DNA of 64,000 nucleotides. Source: Pseudoalteromonas rubra (GTDB lineage: Bacteria > Pseudomonadota > Gammaproteobacteria > Enterobacterales > Alteromonadaceae). Positions within the stretch are counted from its first letter, which is position 1. Every line of letters starts with the position of its first letter. This document shows, piece after piece, positions 27,706 through 37,903 of the stretch. The notes under the pieces were generated by a model. The model saw nothing but the letters and a program-made list of their open reading frames with translations. It was not told the origin of the DNA and searched no databases. The stretch is taken from the NCBI RefSeq assembly GCF_000238295.3, contig NZ_AHCD03000020.1:62001-126000 (forward strand). Reading direction: 5' to 3'. Position numbers and translations under genes: made by a program.

Positions 27706-27739
27706 TTAGCAAACGCTTGTGCATGCAAGCGTTTGCTAA
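27706..27739 (+). terminator. Perfect 14-base-arm palindrome after rnpB
   Basis: TTAGCAAACGCTTG and CAAGCGTTTGCTAA flank a 6-base TGCATG loop, 6 bases past the mature end of RNase P RNA. A short CTTTT follows. It most likely ends rnpB transcription or protects its 3' end. The symmetry and modest T-run leave open a protein-binding operator for the gene at 27977. Confidence 0.6.
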
Positions 27740-27976
27740 CCTACTTTTAAAGCCTATCTCGTATTTTCACGCCTTAGCTACGCAAAATGTTACATGACAA
27801 ATGTGCTTGTATATATCTCATTGTTTTAGTCCAGTTAGTTTGGGTTTTTAGGCATGCTCAAGGCCCAGAAAATTAATGAGAAATGTCTAAACTTCCTTAT
27901 TGTATACATATTTAAATCTCATTTTTGTGAGATAAATTCATATCTTAAGCTGTATTTACCGACCAGGTAGAGGGGT

Positions 27977-30900
27977 ATGAATACTATAATGCGGAACAAA
28001 CTGTACTTGGCACTACTGACTGTGGGGACTAGTTTTCCCAACTTTGTTCAGGCAACGCCGGCCCCATTGACAATAAATGTTGATGAAAATACTAAAGCGA
28101 ACACGATCATTGGTACTGTTAGCTTCCTTGATGGCGAATCAGACAAAAAGGTACGTTTAGAAGTTGGTAAAACTGAGATAAAAAACTGGGTAACAAATGG
28201 TGAAGCGTTTGAACCCATTTCATTTACTTCAACCTTTACACAAGCACCAATCGTGTTTGGGCAAATCCAGTCAAACAGTGACTATCAGGTAGAGTACGAA
28301 GTAAGTACTTATTCTTATTCTGGCGTAACAAGCAAGAACAATAATCGCTTGTTAATGCGTCATCGCCTAGACAATGTAACAGCCCTTGGTTTTGAAGCGG
28401 TATTAGAGTCAGAGTTAGACAAAAAAGGCACTAGCGTTATCCAAAGCTTCCTTGACACTGGCGAAGGTGAAACGCTAGGTTGGATTGCATTTGCTGAGCC
28501 TATTTCAGCTTTTTGGAATGACAAGCCTATCGACGTGTCAAGCACAGGCACTTCGGTAACACACAATACTCACGGTCACGCGTTTAGTGTGCCGATGACA
28601 GACACTCCGAATATTTTAACTTCTTTATCGACGTACAACGGCACTTCGCAAAGTGGCGTGGCAGTTGATGAATTGTCTGCAAATAAAGTAAAAGTTCATA
28701 TTGATAATCTTGATGATGCTTCACACGCTGCGGAAAACGTAAACGTATTTGCATTACAAGGTACAGGTTTATTGTTTACTGAGACGATGGCTATTGTTGG
28801 TGAAACAGGTGTGATCACGGTTGATGACACTGACATCGAAAATCCATTCTCAATTACTTTCTCAAAATCGTATAACAATCCGGTTGTTTTTGTACAAGCC
28901 GTTGGCAAAGACAAAGAGATTTTCGATGCAGCCGTACGCTTAAACTTCGTTGCCCCTATGATGCTAGAAGGTTATCTGCATGCAGATAATGAAAACCTTG
29001 TACCAAATCGTTTTGGTGAGTTCGAGCTTCATTACCAAATCTTCGAAGCAGGTCGTTGGGATATCCCCCTTGAGCACTACACTTACTCTATTGTATCTGG
29101 CAATGATGCCGGGGTATTTTCAGTTGATCCGGTGAAAGGTGAAATTAAAGTTGCTGACCAAACGCAATTAGATTTTGAACTTGGCAACAACCAATATTCA
29201 TTAACAGTTCGCGTTACAGATGGTGCGGGAAACCAATACGACACCCCTGTGACAATTAATGTGAACGACATCAATGATTCATTAAATAACAACGCGCAAT
29301 CCATTGATGGTCTTGCCGCGGATGACTGGGCCGGTTGGTCAGTAGCCCCTGCTGGTGACGTAAACGGTGACGGTTTCGACGATATCATTGTAGGCTCTCC
29401 ACAAGCAGATGTTTATAGAAATGACGGCACCTTTATGTACGAAGATAATGGTGCTGCTTACGTTCTTTTCAGTGATGCAACGGGCACATTCCCATCATTA
29501 ACAGAAGTGATCGGTGGTACTCGTGGTTTTGGTATCATGGGAGCTGAGTCTGGCGACAACGCAGGTTTTGCGGTTGCTGGCGGTGTTGATATTAACGGCG
29601 ACGGATTATCAGACGTTGTAGTTGGTGCTCCTTATGCGGGAACCAATGGCGATTACTCTGGTTCAGTATATGTTGTATTTGGTAAAACAGGTACTAACTA
29701 TGTGCCATTGTCTGATATGAATGCTGGCGGGAGCGATTATGGTTTTGCTATACACGGTGCATACACAGAAGATTATGCAGGTGGTACGTTAGTCGTTGGT
29801 GACGTTAACGGTGACGGTCTGGGTGATATTGTTATTGGTGAAACGGTTACTCGTTTCTTAGCGGGCACAGGCTCTTTTGCATTAAGAGATTTACTTGAAG
29901 ATGGGACAGCTGATCCTAACCTAGCGTATGTTGTTTACGGTAAAAAAGACAACAATGTTGTTCAGTTAGCTAACGTTGCGACTGACTACAACGAGCAAGG
30001 TTTTGCGATTACGCGTCCAAGCAGAAAGTTATTTAGCGACTGGTATTATGGCGCACAAGTTTTACCAACGGGTGACTTTAATAGCGATGGCTTAACAGAC
30101 TTTATTGTTAGCCACGGTTTATTTGTTGATACCTCTGGTACAAGTTACGTTGTTCATGGCCGCATCGGCGGAGAGGCTGTGAAATATAACAGCATTAAAT
30201 CCGCAGGCAATGGCATCAAGATCACGCCACAGGGCAGCGGCAATTATGGTTTCGATTTTGGTGATGCAACTCTTGATGCACTTCCTTCTTTTACCACCTC
30301 TCACGTAGGCGATGTAAATGCTGATGGTGTTGACGATATCGCGTTATTGTTGACAGACATAGGGTGCTGTTCTGGTATTGAACACCCTCGTGCATACATC
30401 TTATTTGGCGGTGTTGACGTTGCTGATGAAATCAATCTAGCGGATATTGCCAATGGCAATGGCGGTTTTGTAATTCACAATGACGCGTCAAATATCGACC
30501 ACAATGACTTACAAGTTATTTTAGGTTCAATCGGTGGTGCAGGTGACTTAAATGGCGACGGCTTTGACGACATCATCATCGGTGATCCGTTTGCAGAGGA
30601 CAACAAAGGTCGCGTTTACGCTGTTTATGGCCGCGCAGGTACAGAGCCTGTTTATCTTAGTGAGATCATTGAAACCCAACAAGGTTTTTACTCCGAAGGT
30701 AATGGTGGCGAGCAGCTCGGGCAATTCATTGCAAGTGCTGGTGATATTAATGGCGATGGTATCAAAGACATTCAATTTGGTACGCCTTCTGCGAACAAAA
30801 ACAATTTAAACAACACAGGTGCTGTGTATGTTCTAAATGGTGACGGCAAGTTAGTAACGCTTTGGGGGACTGAGGGTAACGACACAGTCACAGGTACTGC

Positions 30901-33900
30901 GTCTGCAGATAATATTGCCACTGGTACAGGTGACGACGTTATTCGAACTAACGGTGGCACTGATGCCGTTTACGCAGGTCCAGGTGAAGATACCATTTAT
31001 ATTTCTGACAACACCTTCACGCGTATTGATGCAGGCGGTAACACAGATACATTAGTATTTGACGGTTCAGGCATTAATCTAGACCTTGCAACTCAAGCCT
31101 CACGTGTACGTAACGTTGAAGTATTTGATATCCGTGGTTCAGGTGCTAACTCAATTACGCTTAATAAGAGCGTGAGCAGTAATTCAAACTTACGTATTTT
31201 AGGTGACAACGACGACTATGTTGGTGCTGCAAATAACCAGTGGGTTGACTCTGAAACAACACAGGTTATCGATAATGTGACTTATAAAGTGTTCACATCT
31301 GGCTCAGCGACTATGTTAGTGCAAGATGGTTTAACAGTTACAGTTAATAACGCCCCAACGATTGAAGACCAAACGTTTGCTGTCAGTGAAATTGCTGCCA
31401 GTGGCACAGGAATTGGCATACTTGCAGCCGATGCAAATGATGTTGGTGACTTCGTTACGTTCCAAATTTTAAGTGGTAATGAAGATGGTGATCTCGTATT
31501 GGATGCACAAACAGGTGTATTAAGCATAAGCCCGGCCATCTCTCGCTTAGATTTTGAAAATACCGCAACTTACACATTACAAGTGATTGTGTATGACCAA
31601 TACAATACGACTGACACCGCACAGATTACTGTTGACGTATTAGATATGGATTCAATGGAAATTACGTTAGAAGGTGATGTAAGTGGTGAAGGTAGTTATT
31701 GGGGCGATAACACTGTACTTGAACTATTAGGTATGAGCTCTCCGCAGTGGGCGTCAACTGAAACGAAGCATACTTGGAATGTGCCAGAAGAAAATCTGCC
31801 TGATGATCCTGCGATTATTCGAATTGAATCACACGGGAAAATCCATTATGTCGGCGGTATGGACTTATTCGGTGGATGGGTTGAAGCTGACATTCCGCTT
31901 GAGCTGGATTTACGCTTCCCGGATGAAATTGCAGCAGGTCAGCCGGTTAATTTAGCAACCAAGTTTACCGTTGGCGAAAACGCAAACTTCATTGCGTCGT
32001 CTCCCGGTGTGCAAATCTCAGCTGAGTTAATTTTTGAAGACTATTTAATTAAATATGAATCAGCATTGTTTGAAAAACTAAATGGTCAAACCAAAATTGA
32101 TTACGCGTCTTATGAGAAAACGGTCGGTTCAGAATCGTTTGGTGTATACGGTGGCAACTGTGCCAATGCACTCAATCGTTCTAAATGTTACAAGTTAGAT
32201 GATGGTGTTGAAGTTTACGATTTAACGCGTGAGTTGACCGATGAGAAACTTACTTCATTAATTGAAAATAACTTCTACGAGTTATCAGTTGTTACCGCTG
32301 AAGACCACGCAAGAGATGTGAGTGATAACATTACTCACGGCACCAGCATGGTTAATGGTGTTTATATTATTGACGTTGTATACGCTCATAAAGGTGCAGT
32401 TGATGGTATTGAAATTATCAGTACTGATGTCTCAGACCCAACAGCCACAACAATCTCTTTCATTCCTGCAAACATGACGAATGAACAGATCATCTATTTC
32501 ATTAAGAATCTAACACGTGACTCTTTAGCTGAGGTGCCTTCAAACGCAAGAAAGGCGATTGAAAAAGCGATTGGTTTAGAAGTAGATAAACTGCGTTTCT
32601 TAGCTGGTCACGATCTAACTGACTGGGTATCAGAAGAAATTTACTGGGGCTCTAACTGGACTAAGTGGCATGCACAAGCTGGCATGGAGTCAATGGAAGG
32701 CACGTCTGAACAATGTATTGATAACTATTTTGCACCTGCTGGTGAAGATTTATATCGCAGATACAAATTCAGTACACTTGATACTTTTGTGAGTGCAGCG
32801 CTAGATTTACACCAAGACTTTGAGTTGAACATTGAATCTACGGCTATTTTAGTTCTTGAAGATGGCACTGAGGTTTACTTTGACCCAGAAGAAGACATTA
32901 CCTTTACGCCAGAGCTTACGCATGACGTTAATAACGACGGTATGATTGACGCGACATTAACCGTCAATGCTGCATCAAAATTTGTTAACAACACGAAAAT
33001 GAATGCATTTTTTAGAATGCCATTTAAATTGCTTGAGTTTGAATACAATGTCCAAGAGGCCGTTTGTACCGCAGATAACATCTACACTATGGGTAACCAA
33101 GGTTTGATGTTTGAAAAAGGTTCTTATGGGCCATTATTAGACAGCGAAAAAGAGATCCAATATGACACCACAGACTTTGGTGGGCCAACGGAAATCACTA
33201 TCGCGCAAAACTCATTCACAACAGCGTTATCATTTGATTTATGTAGTAACAGTGCTGCATGTGGTGAACCGGTGCTGTCATATGGTAACAATGCTCCAGT
33301 GGCTTCTGAGGTAACATTAGCTGGCGATTTTATCGGTAAATCTACAGTATCAGCGTCATACACTTATACTGATCATGAAAGTGATATTGAAGAGCGCTCA
33401 CGTTATCAGTGGTATCGTTCTGCGACAGGCAGTAATGATGATGCGCAAGTTATTGATGGTGAATTCTATCAATCATACACCTTGTCATTGGAAGACATTG
33501 ATAGCTTTGTGGCTTTCTGTGTAACCCCGCATGATGGTACTGATTTTGGTAACCCTGAGTGTAGTGAGTGGAGCCCTGTTGAAAGCCCATATCATCAAGA
33601 CTTATCTATCATGAGCGGTTTTGGCCAATCTATTGTAATCAACGGTACTGATCAGAGCATGGTTCAAACTATGGACTCTGGTTTTAATCCAAACAGTTCA
33701 TACACGATTGAAGCGTGGGTAAAAGTGAACTCGTTGAATCCAGAAGAAAACTCTAATTTATTCACTTTTTCAGAAGACGCAAACTCTTCAAAGGCTGCGG
33801 TGAGAATATTCTCTGATGGTCGTTTACGTGTGAAAGCCACAAACACCACGTTTAAGTCGACTGAGACAATCACTGTTGGTCAGTGGCAGCACTATGCTGT

Positions 33901-35152
33901 GAGTTATGATCAGCCGACTCAGCAGTTGTCAGTATACTTAGACGGTGAACTAATCATTTCTGAAGTAGATGCTGCAAAAGATAGTAACGTTTACTTTGTG
34001 TGGGGTTCTGGCAACGATGGTATTAGCAAGAAGTTAGATGCGAATATTGACGAAGTTCGTATTTGGGATTACGCAAAATCACAAGAGTCTATCGCGGCAA
34101 ATCGTTACTTAGGCGCTTCGTTAAGTAACTCAAACCTAGTTTCTTACTATCACTTTGACAGTATGGTTAACGGTGAATTAGAAGATCTAACAGGCGAGAG
34201 TACGATGACGTTAATGAACGGGCCTGAGCTTGAAAAGCATAATACATATTTAACGTTTGACGGCAATGGTGACTACGTTGACTTTGGTGACCCGACCGAT
34301 GGTTCACTTGACTTCGGTGGTGACAACTTCACAGCACAAGCTTGGATCTATTTAGAACCAGGTTCTGGCAATCAAACTCGCATTATTCTCAATAAAAAAA
34401 TTGGTGGTGCCAATGGTTATAAAGGCTGGACGTGGAGTGTTAACACAAGAAATCGTTTAACGTGGAATCATGATGCGTACAGCAATGGTAAAAAAGGATA
34501 TGAAGCGACTGGTCAAAAACTTACTACCGGACGTTGGTACCATGCTGCAGTTGTTGTTGATTGGGAAAATGCCGCTAAAGTGACAATGTATCTAGACGGC
34601 AAGAACGTTGGTAGCAGTGCTTTAGGTACAAAACGTAACTTGAACAACCACGTACCACTTCGTATTGGCGCTTACAGTTCGACAGATACAACAACAAACA
34701 CCTTTAAAGGTCACATTGATGATGTTGCGATATGGACTCGTGCACTATCTGAAGATGAGATAAATGCTTGTAAAGAGGAAATGGAGCTAGGCTGTCAACA
34801 AGATTTACTGTTGTATCACGACTTCGAACAAGATGTCCGAAAAAATAAAGCGATTGATAGATACAACGGTACTATTTTTGGCGCGGTTGAAGTAGATAAT
34901 AGCCTTGATGTTAAGTTTACTACGACTGAGTATGCTGCTTTTGCTGGCAAGCTACCAGGTGGCAATGGGGTGACATTTGGGTTGGCAGATGCGCCAGCTT
35001 TCGGCGACGTAGCCATCGGTGAATACTCTGGTGAATTTATTTATACACCAAATGGCAGTGCAAATGGCGCAAGCGACTCATTTAGTTATTACATTTACAC
35101 TAGTAGCAATGGTCAAAGCCAGAAGCAGATTGTCACCATTGAGTTTGAATAA
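27977..35152 (+). CDS. Giant secreted multidomain protein with FG-GAP, cadherin-like, RTX-like and LamG domains
   Basis: This is a 2,391-residue protein with a signal peptide (LYLALLTVGTSFPNFVQA). In order it has an N-terminal beta-rich region (about 40-340) and a cadherin-like domain (about 365-431). Seven FG-GAP repeats of the type GDVNGDGFDDIIVG follow (about 455-945), enough for an integrin-type seven-bladed propeller with calcium-binding DxNGDG loops. Next are an RTX-like stretch (about 960-1015), a second cadherin-like domain (about 1120-1225), a large unrecognised region (about 1230-1760), an Ig-like domain (about 1770-1870), two LamG/concanavalin-like domains (about 1880-2060 and 2090-2270) and a terminal beta domain. 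A role in adhesion or polymer binding is inferred. Leucine is mostly TTA, unlike the CTG-rich neighbours, and base composition is visibly AT-richer, hinting at transfer. It is a single-gene unit. Confidence 0.9.
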   Translation: MNTIMRNKLYLALLTVGTSFPNFVQATPAPLTINVDENTKANTIIGTVSFLDGESDKKVRLEVGKTEIKNWVTNGEAFEPISFTSTFTQAPIVFGQIQSNSDYQVEYEVSTYSYSGVTSKNNNRLLMRHRLDNVTALGFEAVLESELDKKGTSVIQSFLDTGEGETLGWIAFAEPISAFWNDKPIDVSSTGTSVTHNTHGHAFSVPMTDTPNILTSLSTYNGTSQSGVAVDELSANKVKVHIDNLDDASHAAENVNVFALQGTGLLFTETMAIVGETGVITVDDTDIENPFSITFSKSYNNPVVFVQAVGKDKEIFDAAVRLNFVAPMMLEGYLHADNENLVPNRFGEFELHYQIFEAGRWDIPLEHYTYSIVSGNDAGVFSVDPVKGEIKVADQTQLDFELGNNQYSLTVRVTDGAGNQYDTPVTINVNDINDSLNNNAQSIDGLAADDWAGWSVAPAGDVNGDGFDDIIVGSPQADVYRNDGTFMYEDNGAAYVLFSDATGTFPSLTEVIGGTRGFGIMGAESGDNAGFAVAGGVDINGDGLSDVVVGAPYAGTNGDYSGSVYVVFGKTGTNYVPLSDMNAGGSDYGFAIHGAYTEDYAGGTLVVGDVNGDGLGDIVIGETVTRFLAGTGSFALRDLLEDGTADPNLAYVVYGKKDNNVVQLANVATDYNEQGFAITRPSRKLFSDWYYGAQVLPTGDFNSDGLTDFIVSHGLFVDTSGTSYVVHGRIGGEAVKYNSIKSAGNGIKITPQGSGNYGFDFGDATLDALPSFTTSHVGDVNADGVDDIALLLTDIGCCSGIEHPRAYILFGGVDVADEINLADIANGNGGFVIHNDASNIDHNDLQVILGSIGGAGDLNGDGFDDIIIGDPFAEDNKGRVYAVYGRAGTEPVYLSEIIETQQGFYSEGNGGEQLGQFIASAGDINGDGIKDIQFGTPSANKNNLNNTGAVYVLNGDGKLVTLWGTEGNDTVTGTASADNIATGTGDDVIRTNGGTDAVYAGPGEDTIYISDNTFTRIDAGGNTDTLVFDGSGINLDLATQASRVRNVEVFDIRGSGANSITLNKSVSSNSNLRILGDNDDYVGAANNQWVDSETTQVIDNVTYKVFTSGSATMLVQDGLTVTVNNAPTIEDQTFAVSEIAASGTGIGILAADANDVGDFVTFQILSGNEDGDLVLDAQTGVLSISPAISRLDFENTATYTLQVIVYDQYNTTDTAQITVDVLDMDSMEITLEGDVSGEGSYWGDNTVLELLGMSSPQWASTETKHTWNVPEENLPDDPAIIRIESHGKIHYVGGMDLFGGWVEADIPLELDLRFPDEIAAGQPVNLATKFTVGENANFIASSPGVQISAELIFEDYLIKYESALFEKLNGQTKIDYASYEKTVGSESFGVYGGNCANALNRSKCYKLDDGVEVYDLTRELTDEKLTSLIENNFYELSVVTAEDHARDVSDNITHGTSMVNGVYIIDVVYAHKGAVDGIEIISTDVSDPTATTISFIPANMTNEQIIYFIKNLTRDSLAEVPSNARKAIEKAIGLEVDKLRFLAGHDLTDWVSEEIYWGSNWTKWHAQAGMESMEGTSEQCIDNYFAPAGEDLYRRYKFSTLDTFVSAALDLHQDFELNIESTAILVLEDGTEVYFDPEEDITFTPELTHDVNNDGMIDATLTVNAASKFVNNTKMNAFFRMPFKLLEFEYNVQEAVCTADNIYTMGNQGLMFEKGSYGPLLDSEKEIQYDTTDFGGPTEITIAQNSFTTALSFDLCSNSAACGEPVLSYGNNAPVASEVTLAGDFIGKSTVSASYTYTDHESDIEERSRYQWYRSATGSNDDAQVIDGEFYQSYTLSLEDIDSFVAFCVTPHDGTDFGNPECSEWSPVESPYHQDLSIMSGFGQSIVINGTDQSMVQTMDSGFNPNSSYTIEAWVKVNSLNPEENSNLFTFSEDANSSKAAVRIFSDGRLRVKATNTTFKSTETITVGQWQHYAVSYDQPTQQLSVYLDGELIISEVDAAKDSNVYFVWGSGNDGISKKLDANIDEVRIWDYAKSQESIAANRYLGASLSNSNLVSYYHFDSMVNGELEDLTGESTMTLMNGPELEKHNTYLTFDGNGDYVDFGDPTDGSLDFGGDNFTAQAWIYLEPGSGNQTRIILNKKIGGANGYKGWTWSVNTRNRLTWNHDAYSNGKKGYEATGQKLTTGRWYHAAVVVDWENAAKVTMYLDGKNVGSSALGTKRNLNNHVPLRIGAYSSTDTTTNTFKGHIDDVAIWTRALSEDEINACKEEMELGCQQDLLLYHDFEQDVRKNKAIDRYNGTIFGAVEVDNSLDVKFTTTEYAAFAGKLPGGNGVTFGLADAPAFGDVAIGEYSGEFIYTPNGSANGASDSFSYYIYTSSNGQSQKQIVTIEFE

Positions 35153-35458
35153 GCTCAATAGCGTATAAAAAGTTTGAAGCCGCGATACCAAAAAGTGTCG
35201 CGGCTTTTTTGTTTCGATAATATTTATGAGATCGTTACGCTAAAGGCTGTGATTTATTAGGGCCGTTGGTAGGGCATATTTTTGTACTAAATGCGTGCGA
35301 TAGAACAGGGGGCTATTGAATTGTGCATGGTGGTTTTGACTAAGATTAAGCGCAACATAATTTCTCGTCAATTTTACGCTGCTATGCTCCCCCCGGTATC
35401 ACGGTCATTTTTTGTGATGGCTATTGAAAAACCGTTTTGCCGTCTATATCTTCACCCC
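35153..35458. other. Intergenic region between the giant gene and the secDF2 group
   Basis: It holds the terminator at 35177-35211. After it, an in-frame extension of the next gene could start as early as 35291, but that stretch lacks a ribosome binding site and a signal-peptide-like start. No other feature is evident. Confidence 0.4.
35177..35211 (+). terminator. Rho-independent terminator after the giant FG-GAP gene
   Basis: The stem GCCGCGATAC / GTGTCGCGGC has a 6-base loop and one G-T pair. It is followed by TTTTTTG, 24 bases after the stop codon. Confidence 0.9.
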
Positions 35459-35977
35459 ATGAGTTATGAGACATTTGCCAAAATATTGCGGTGTTTAGTG
35501 CCGCTTTTGCTGCTATGTACGCTACTGAATATGGGTAGTCGCGATGCTGTGGCCGCAGATTGGCAAACCCAGCATGTTTCAATGGCAGTGTTATCACAGG
35601 CTGTGAGTGTTGATACCGAACCTGACACCAATGACCTCTGGCATAAAGCCACCGACACAGCACTGATAAAGCACTTGTCTGCGCCAGGTAGCGAGGTGTC
35701 GCATTCACAACCGGCAAGCTATCCCGCGCAACTGCCGTCACAGAGCCGATTAACGCATCCCAGTTACTTTCTGCATCCGGACCAACAGCCAGATTATGAT
35801 CTGCTCTATGTCTTTGCTGATCCCGACTTGTACCGGGTGAGCCAGCAATATATTCACCAACCGTTGAAACGACCCTGGCATCAGTGTGCCTCGCGTATGC
35901 GCACAGGTCTTATTAATGACTGCCAGCCTGCTAATTTAACTTACCGTGCAAGACTGACTTATCAGCTGAGCGCCTGA
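35459..35977 (+). CDS. Hypothetical secreted protein upstream of secD2
   Basis: I do not recognise this protein. From the ATG at 35459 it is 172 residues with a clear signal peptide (ILRCLVPLLLLCTLLNMG, then a DAVAADW cleavage area). The mature part is polar, rich in His, Gln and Pro, with two cysteines (QCASR and NDCQP) that may form a disulphide. It ends YRARLTYQLSA. In-frame codons at 35291 and 35417 are alternative starts, and no start has a strong Shine-Dalgarno sequence. It is co-directional with and 112 bases upstream of secD2, so it may be part of that unit. Confidence 0.6.
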   Translation: MSYETFAKILRCLVPLLLLCTLLNMGSRDAVAADWQTQHVSMAVLSQAVSVDTEPDTNDLWHKATDTALIKHLSAPGSEVSHSQPASYPAQLPSQSRLTHPSYFLHPDQQPDYDLLYVFADPDLYRVSQQYIHQPLKRPWHQCASRMRTGLINDCQPANLTYRARLTYQLSA

Positions 35978-36089
35978 TCTCACGATACGTAGCGACCAGA
36001 ACCCTGGTTGGGCTGCGACATGTTTTATCAGGTAAATAGCAAAGTGTGAGCTGCTCAGCGATGCAGCTCATCGATAAGTGAGTCAAATT

Positions 36090-37902
36090 ATGAATAGAAA
36101 AACGAACGCTGCGAGTACGGTCTGGCCGGCGCGGCTCAAACGGCTGTTGGTGGTTGCGGTGATCCTTGTATTGGGTTTGTGTGCCATGCCCAATTTATAT
36201 CAAAACAAAACCCAACTCAGTATCAGTGCGCTGCCACAAGCGCAGACCTTGCCCAGTCCCGACACGCTCGTGCAACTGCTACAAAGCCACGGCTTTAGCG
36301 TTGCACAGATAGGTTCGGGCGAGCCAACGTTGGTGACGTTAACGTCACAGACTGCCTCAGCCTCAGCACAAGCGGTGTTGGCCGAGGCGTTGCGGGATCA
36401 GGCGACCGTAAAAGTGGTTGAACAAGCCACTGCGCCATATTGGTTGCAACGGCTGGGGTTATCACCCATTAAGCTGGGCCTGGATTTAAATGGTGGGGTG
36501 CTGTTCGTGTTGAAAGTCGATACCGACAAAGCACTGGAAAAGCGCATGGAAAATATCGCGCTGGAGGCAAAGTCTCAGCGCATCCGCGATAAATTAAAAG
36601 GCGTGCGTATTGAACGCAGTTCGGTTGCAGGTCTTGAGTTGGTGGCGCTCCCCCAGGGAGCGGCGGCATTGCAGCAGTTACAGACGGCATTGCTGGCCCA
36701 GTTTCAGCACCTGAGCGTCCAGACACATAAACACGGTAATTTATTGCGGGCAACACTCAGCTACGATGAGGCTGGCAAAGCAGCCTTTGAAAAACAAACC
36801 ATGACCCAGGCGCTGACCACACTCAGATCGCGGATCGAAGAGCTGGGCATTACAGAAGCTGTGACCCAGCGTCAGGGGGCCAATTACATTCGTATTGAAC
36901 TACCCGGGGTTCAGGAGCCGGCGGCAGCAAAACGGATCATCGGTGCGACAGCACAACTGTCTTTCCATGCGTTGCAGGAGTTTGGTGGCAAGCGCGTCAA
37001 AGCTGAGTATGGCATGGTGGGGTTAGACCCGCTGGCTATTTTTACCGGGGCTGATATTGACTCGGCGCAGGCTGGCCGGGACGAGTATGGCAAACCTCTG
37101 GTGCAGTTATTTTTATCATCCCGGGGCGGCGATAAAATGTTGCGTTTTTCCCGTGCCAATGTGGGTCAGCCTATGGCGACTATGTACAGTGAGTATATCG
37201 CCGATAGCCGGGGTGAGATCCACCAAAGTAGTCAGGTGATTTCAGTCGCCACCATTCAACAGGTGTTGGGACAACGCTTCAGCATAACGAACCTGGGGTC
37301 GTGGCAAAAGGCACAGGATCTGGCGCTGTTATTGCGGGCAGGATCTTTAGATGCGCCCTTAACCATAGTAACCGAACGCACCATAGGGCCTAACCTGGGT
37401 GCGCAAAACATCGCGAGTGGTTTTGGTGCACTGGCACTGGGCCTGTCGCTGACATTGGGGTTCATGTTGTTGTGGTATCGCAAGCTGGGTGTCATTGCCT
37501 GCATGGCGCTGGTGGCGAATCTGGTGTGTTTAGTGGGCCTGATGTCGTTACTACCGGGCGTTGTGCTGACCTTACCCGGCATTGCCGGCCTGGTCCTGAC
37601 GATAGGTATGGCGGTCGATACCAATGTGATTATCTTTGAGCGGATCAAAGAAGAAAGACGACAAGGAAGCAGCATGCGCGGCGCTAAAACGTGGTTATCA
37701 GCAAGCGCAAAGCAGCATTATAGATGCCAATTTGACGACCATGATCACCGCGCTGGTGTTGATGTCCATTGGCTATGGCCCGGTTAAGGGGTTTGCCATT
37801 ACTCTGGCGCTGGGGATCATCACCAGTATGTTTTGCGGCGTGGTGGTCTCCGGCCAATTGTCGCAGTGGTTCTATCGCACCAAATCGGAAAAAGGAGCCT
37901 GA
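36090..37902 (+). pseudogene. secD: Second SecD-like translocase subunit, frameshifted near the 3' end
   Basis: This SecD-family inner-membrane protein is an accessory to SecYEG that uses proton motive force to pull proteins outward. The N-terminal membrane helix is at about 17-33. A P1 periplasmic domain follows with LGLDLNGGVLFVLKV and LRSRIEELGITEAVTQRQG, then the membrane domain with GMAVDTNVIIFERIKEE. Near 37676-37684 (GCGCGGCGC) the frame is lost. The following sequence AALKRGYQQAQSSIIDANLTT continues in the next frame to 37902. Aligning with E. coli SecD from ERIKEE to GY, restoring two bases gives exact spacing. Start chosen at ATG 36090 rather than GTG 36078. It is probably a second copy, because secDF normally sits with yajC elsewhere. 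Confidence 0.8.
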
Positions 37903-37903
37903 T

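Noticed and set aside
27977..35152. Type I secretion RTX toxin
   Set aside because: Only one short RTX-like stretch is present, there is a Sec-type signal peptide at the N-terminus, and no toxin domain or type I secretion genes are nearby.
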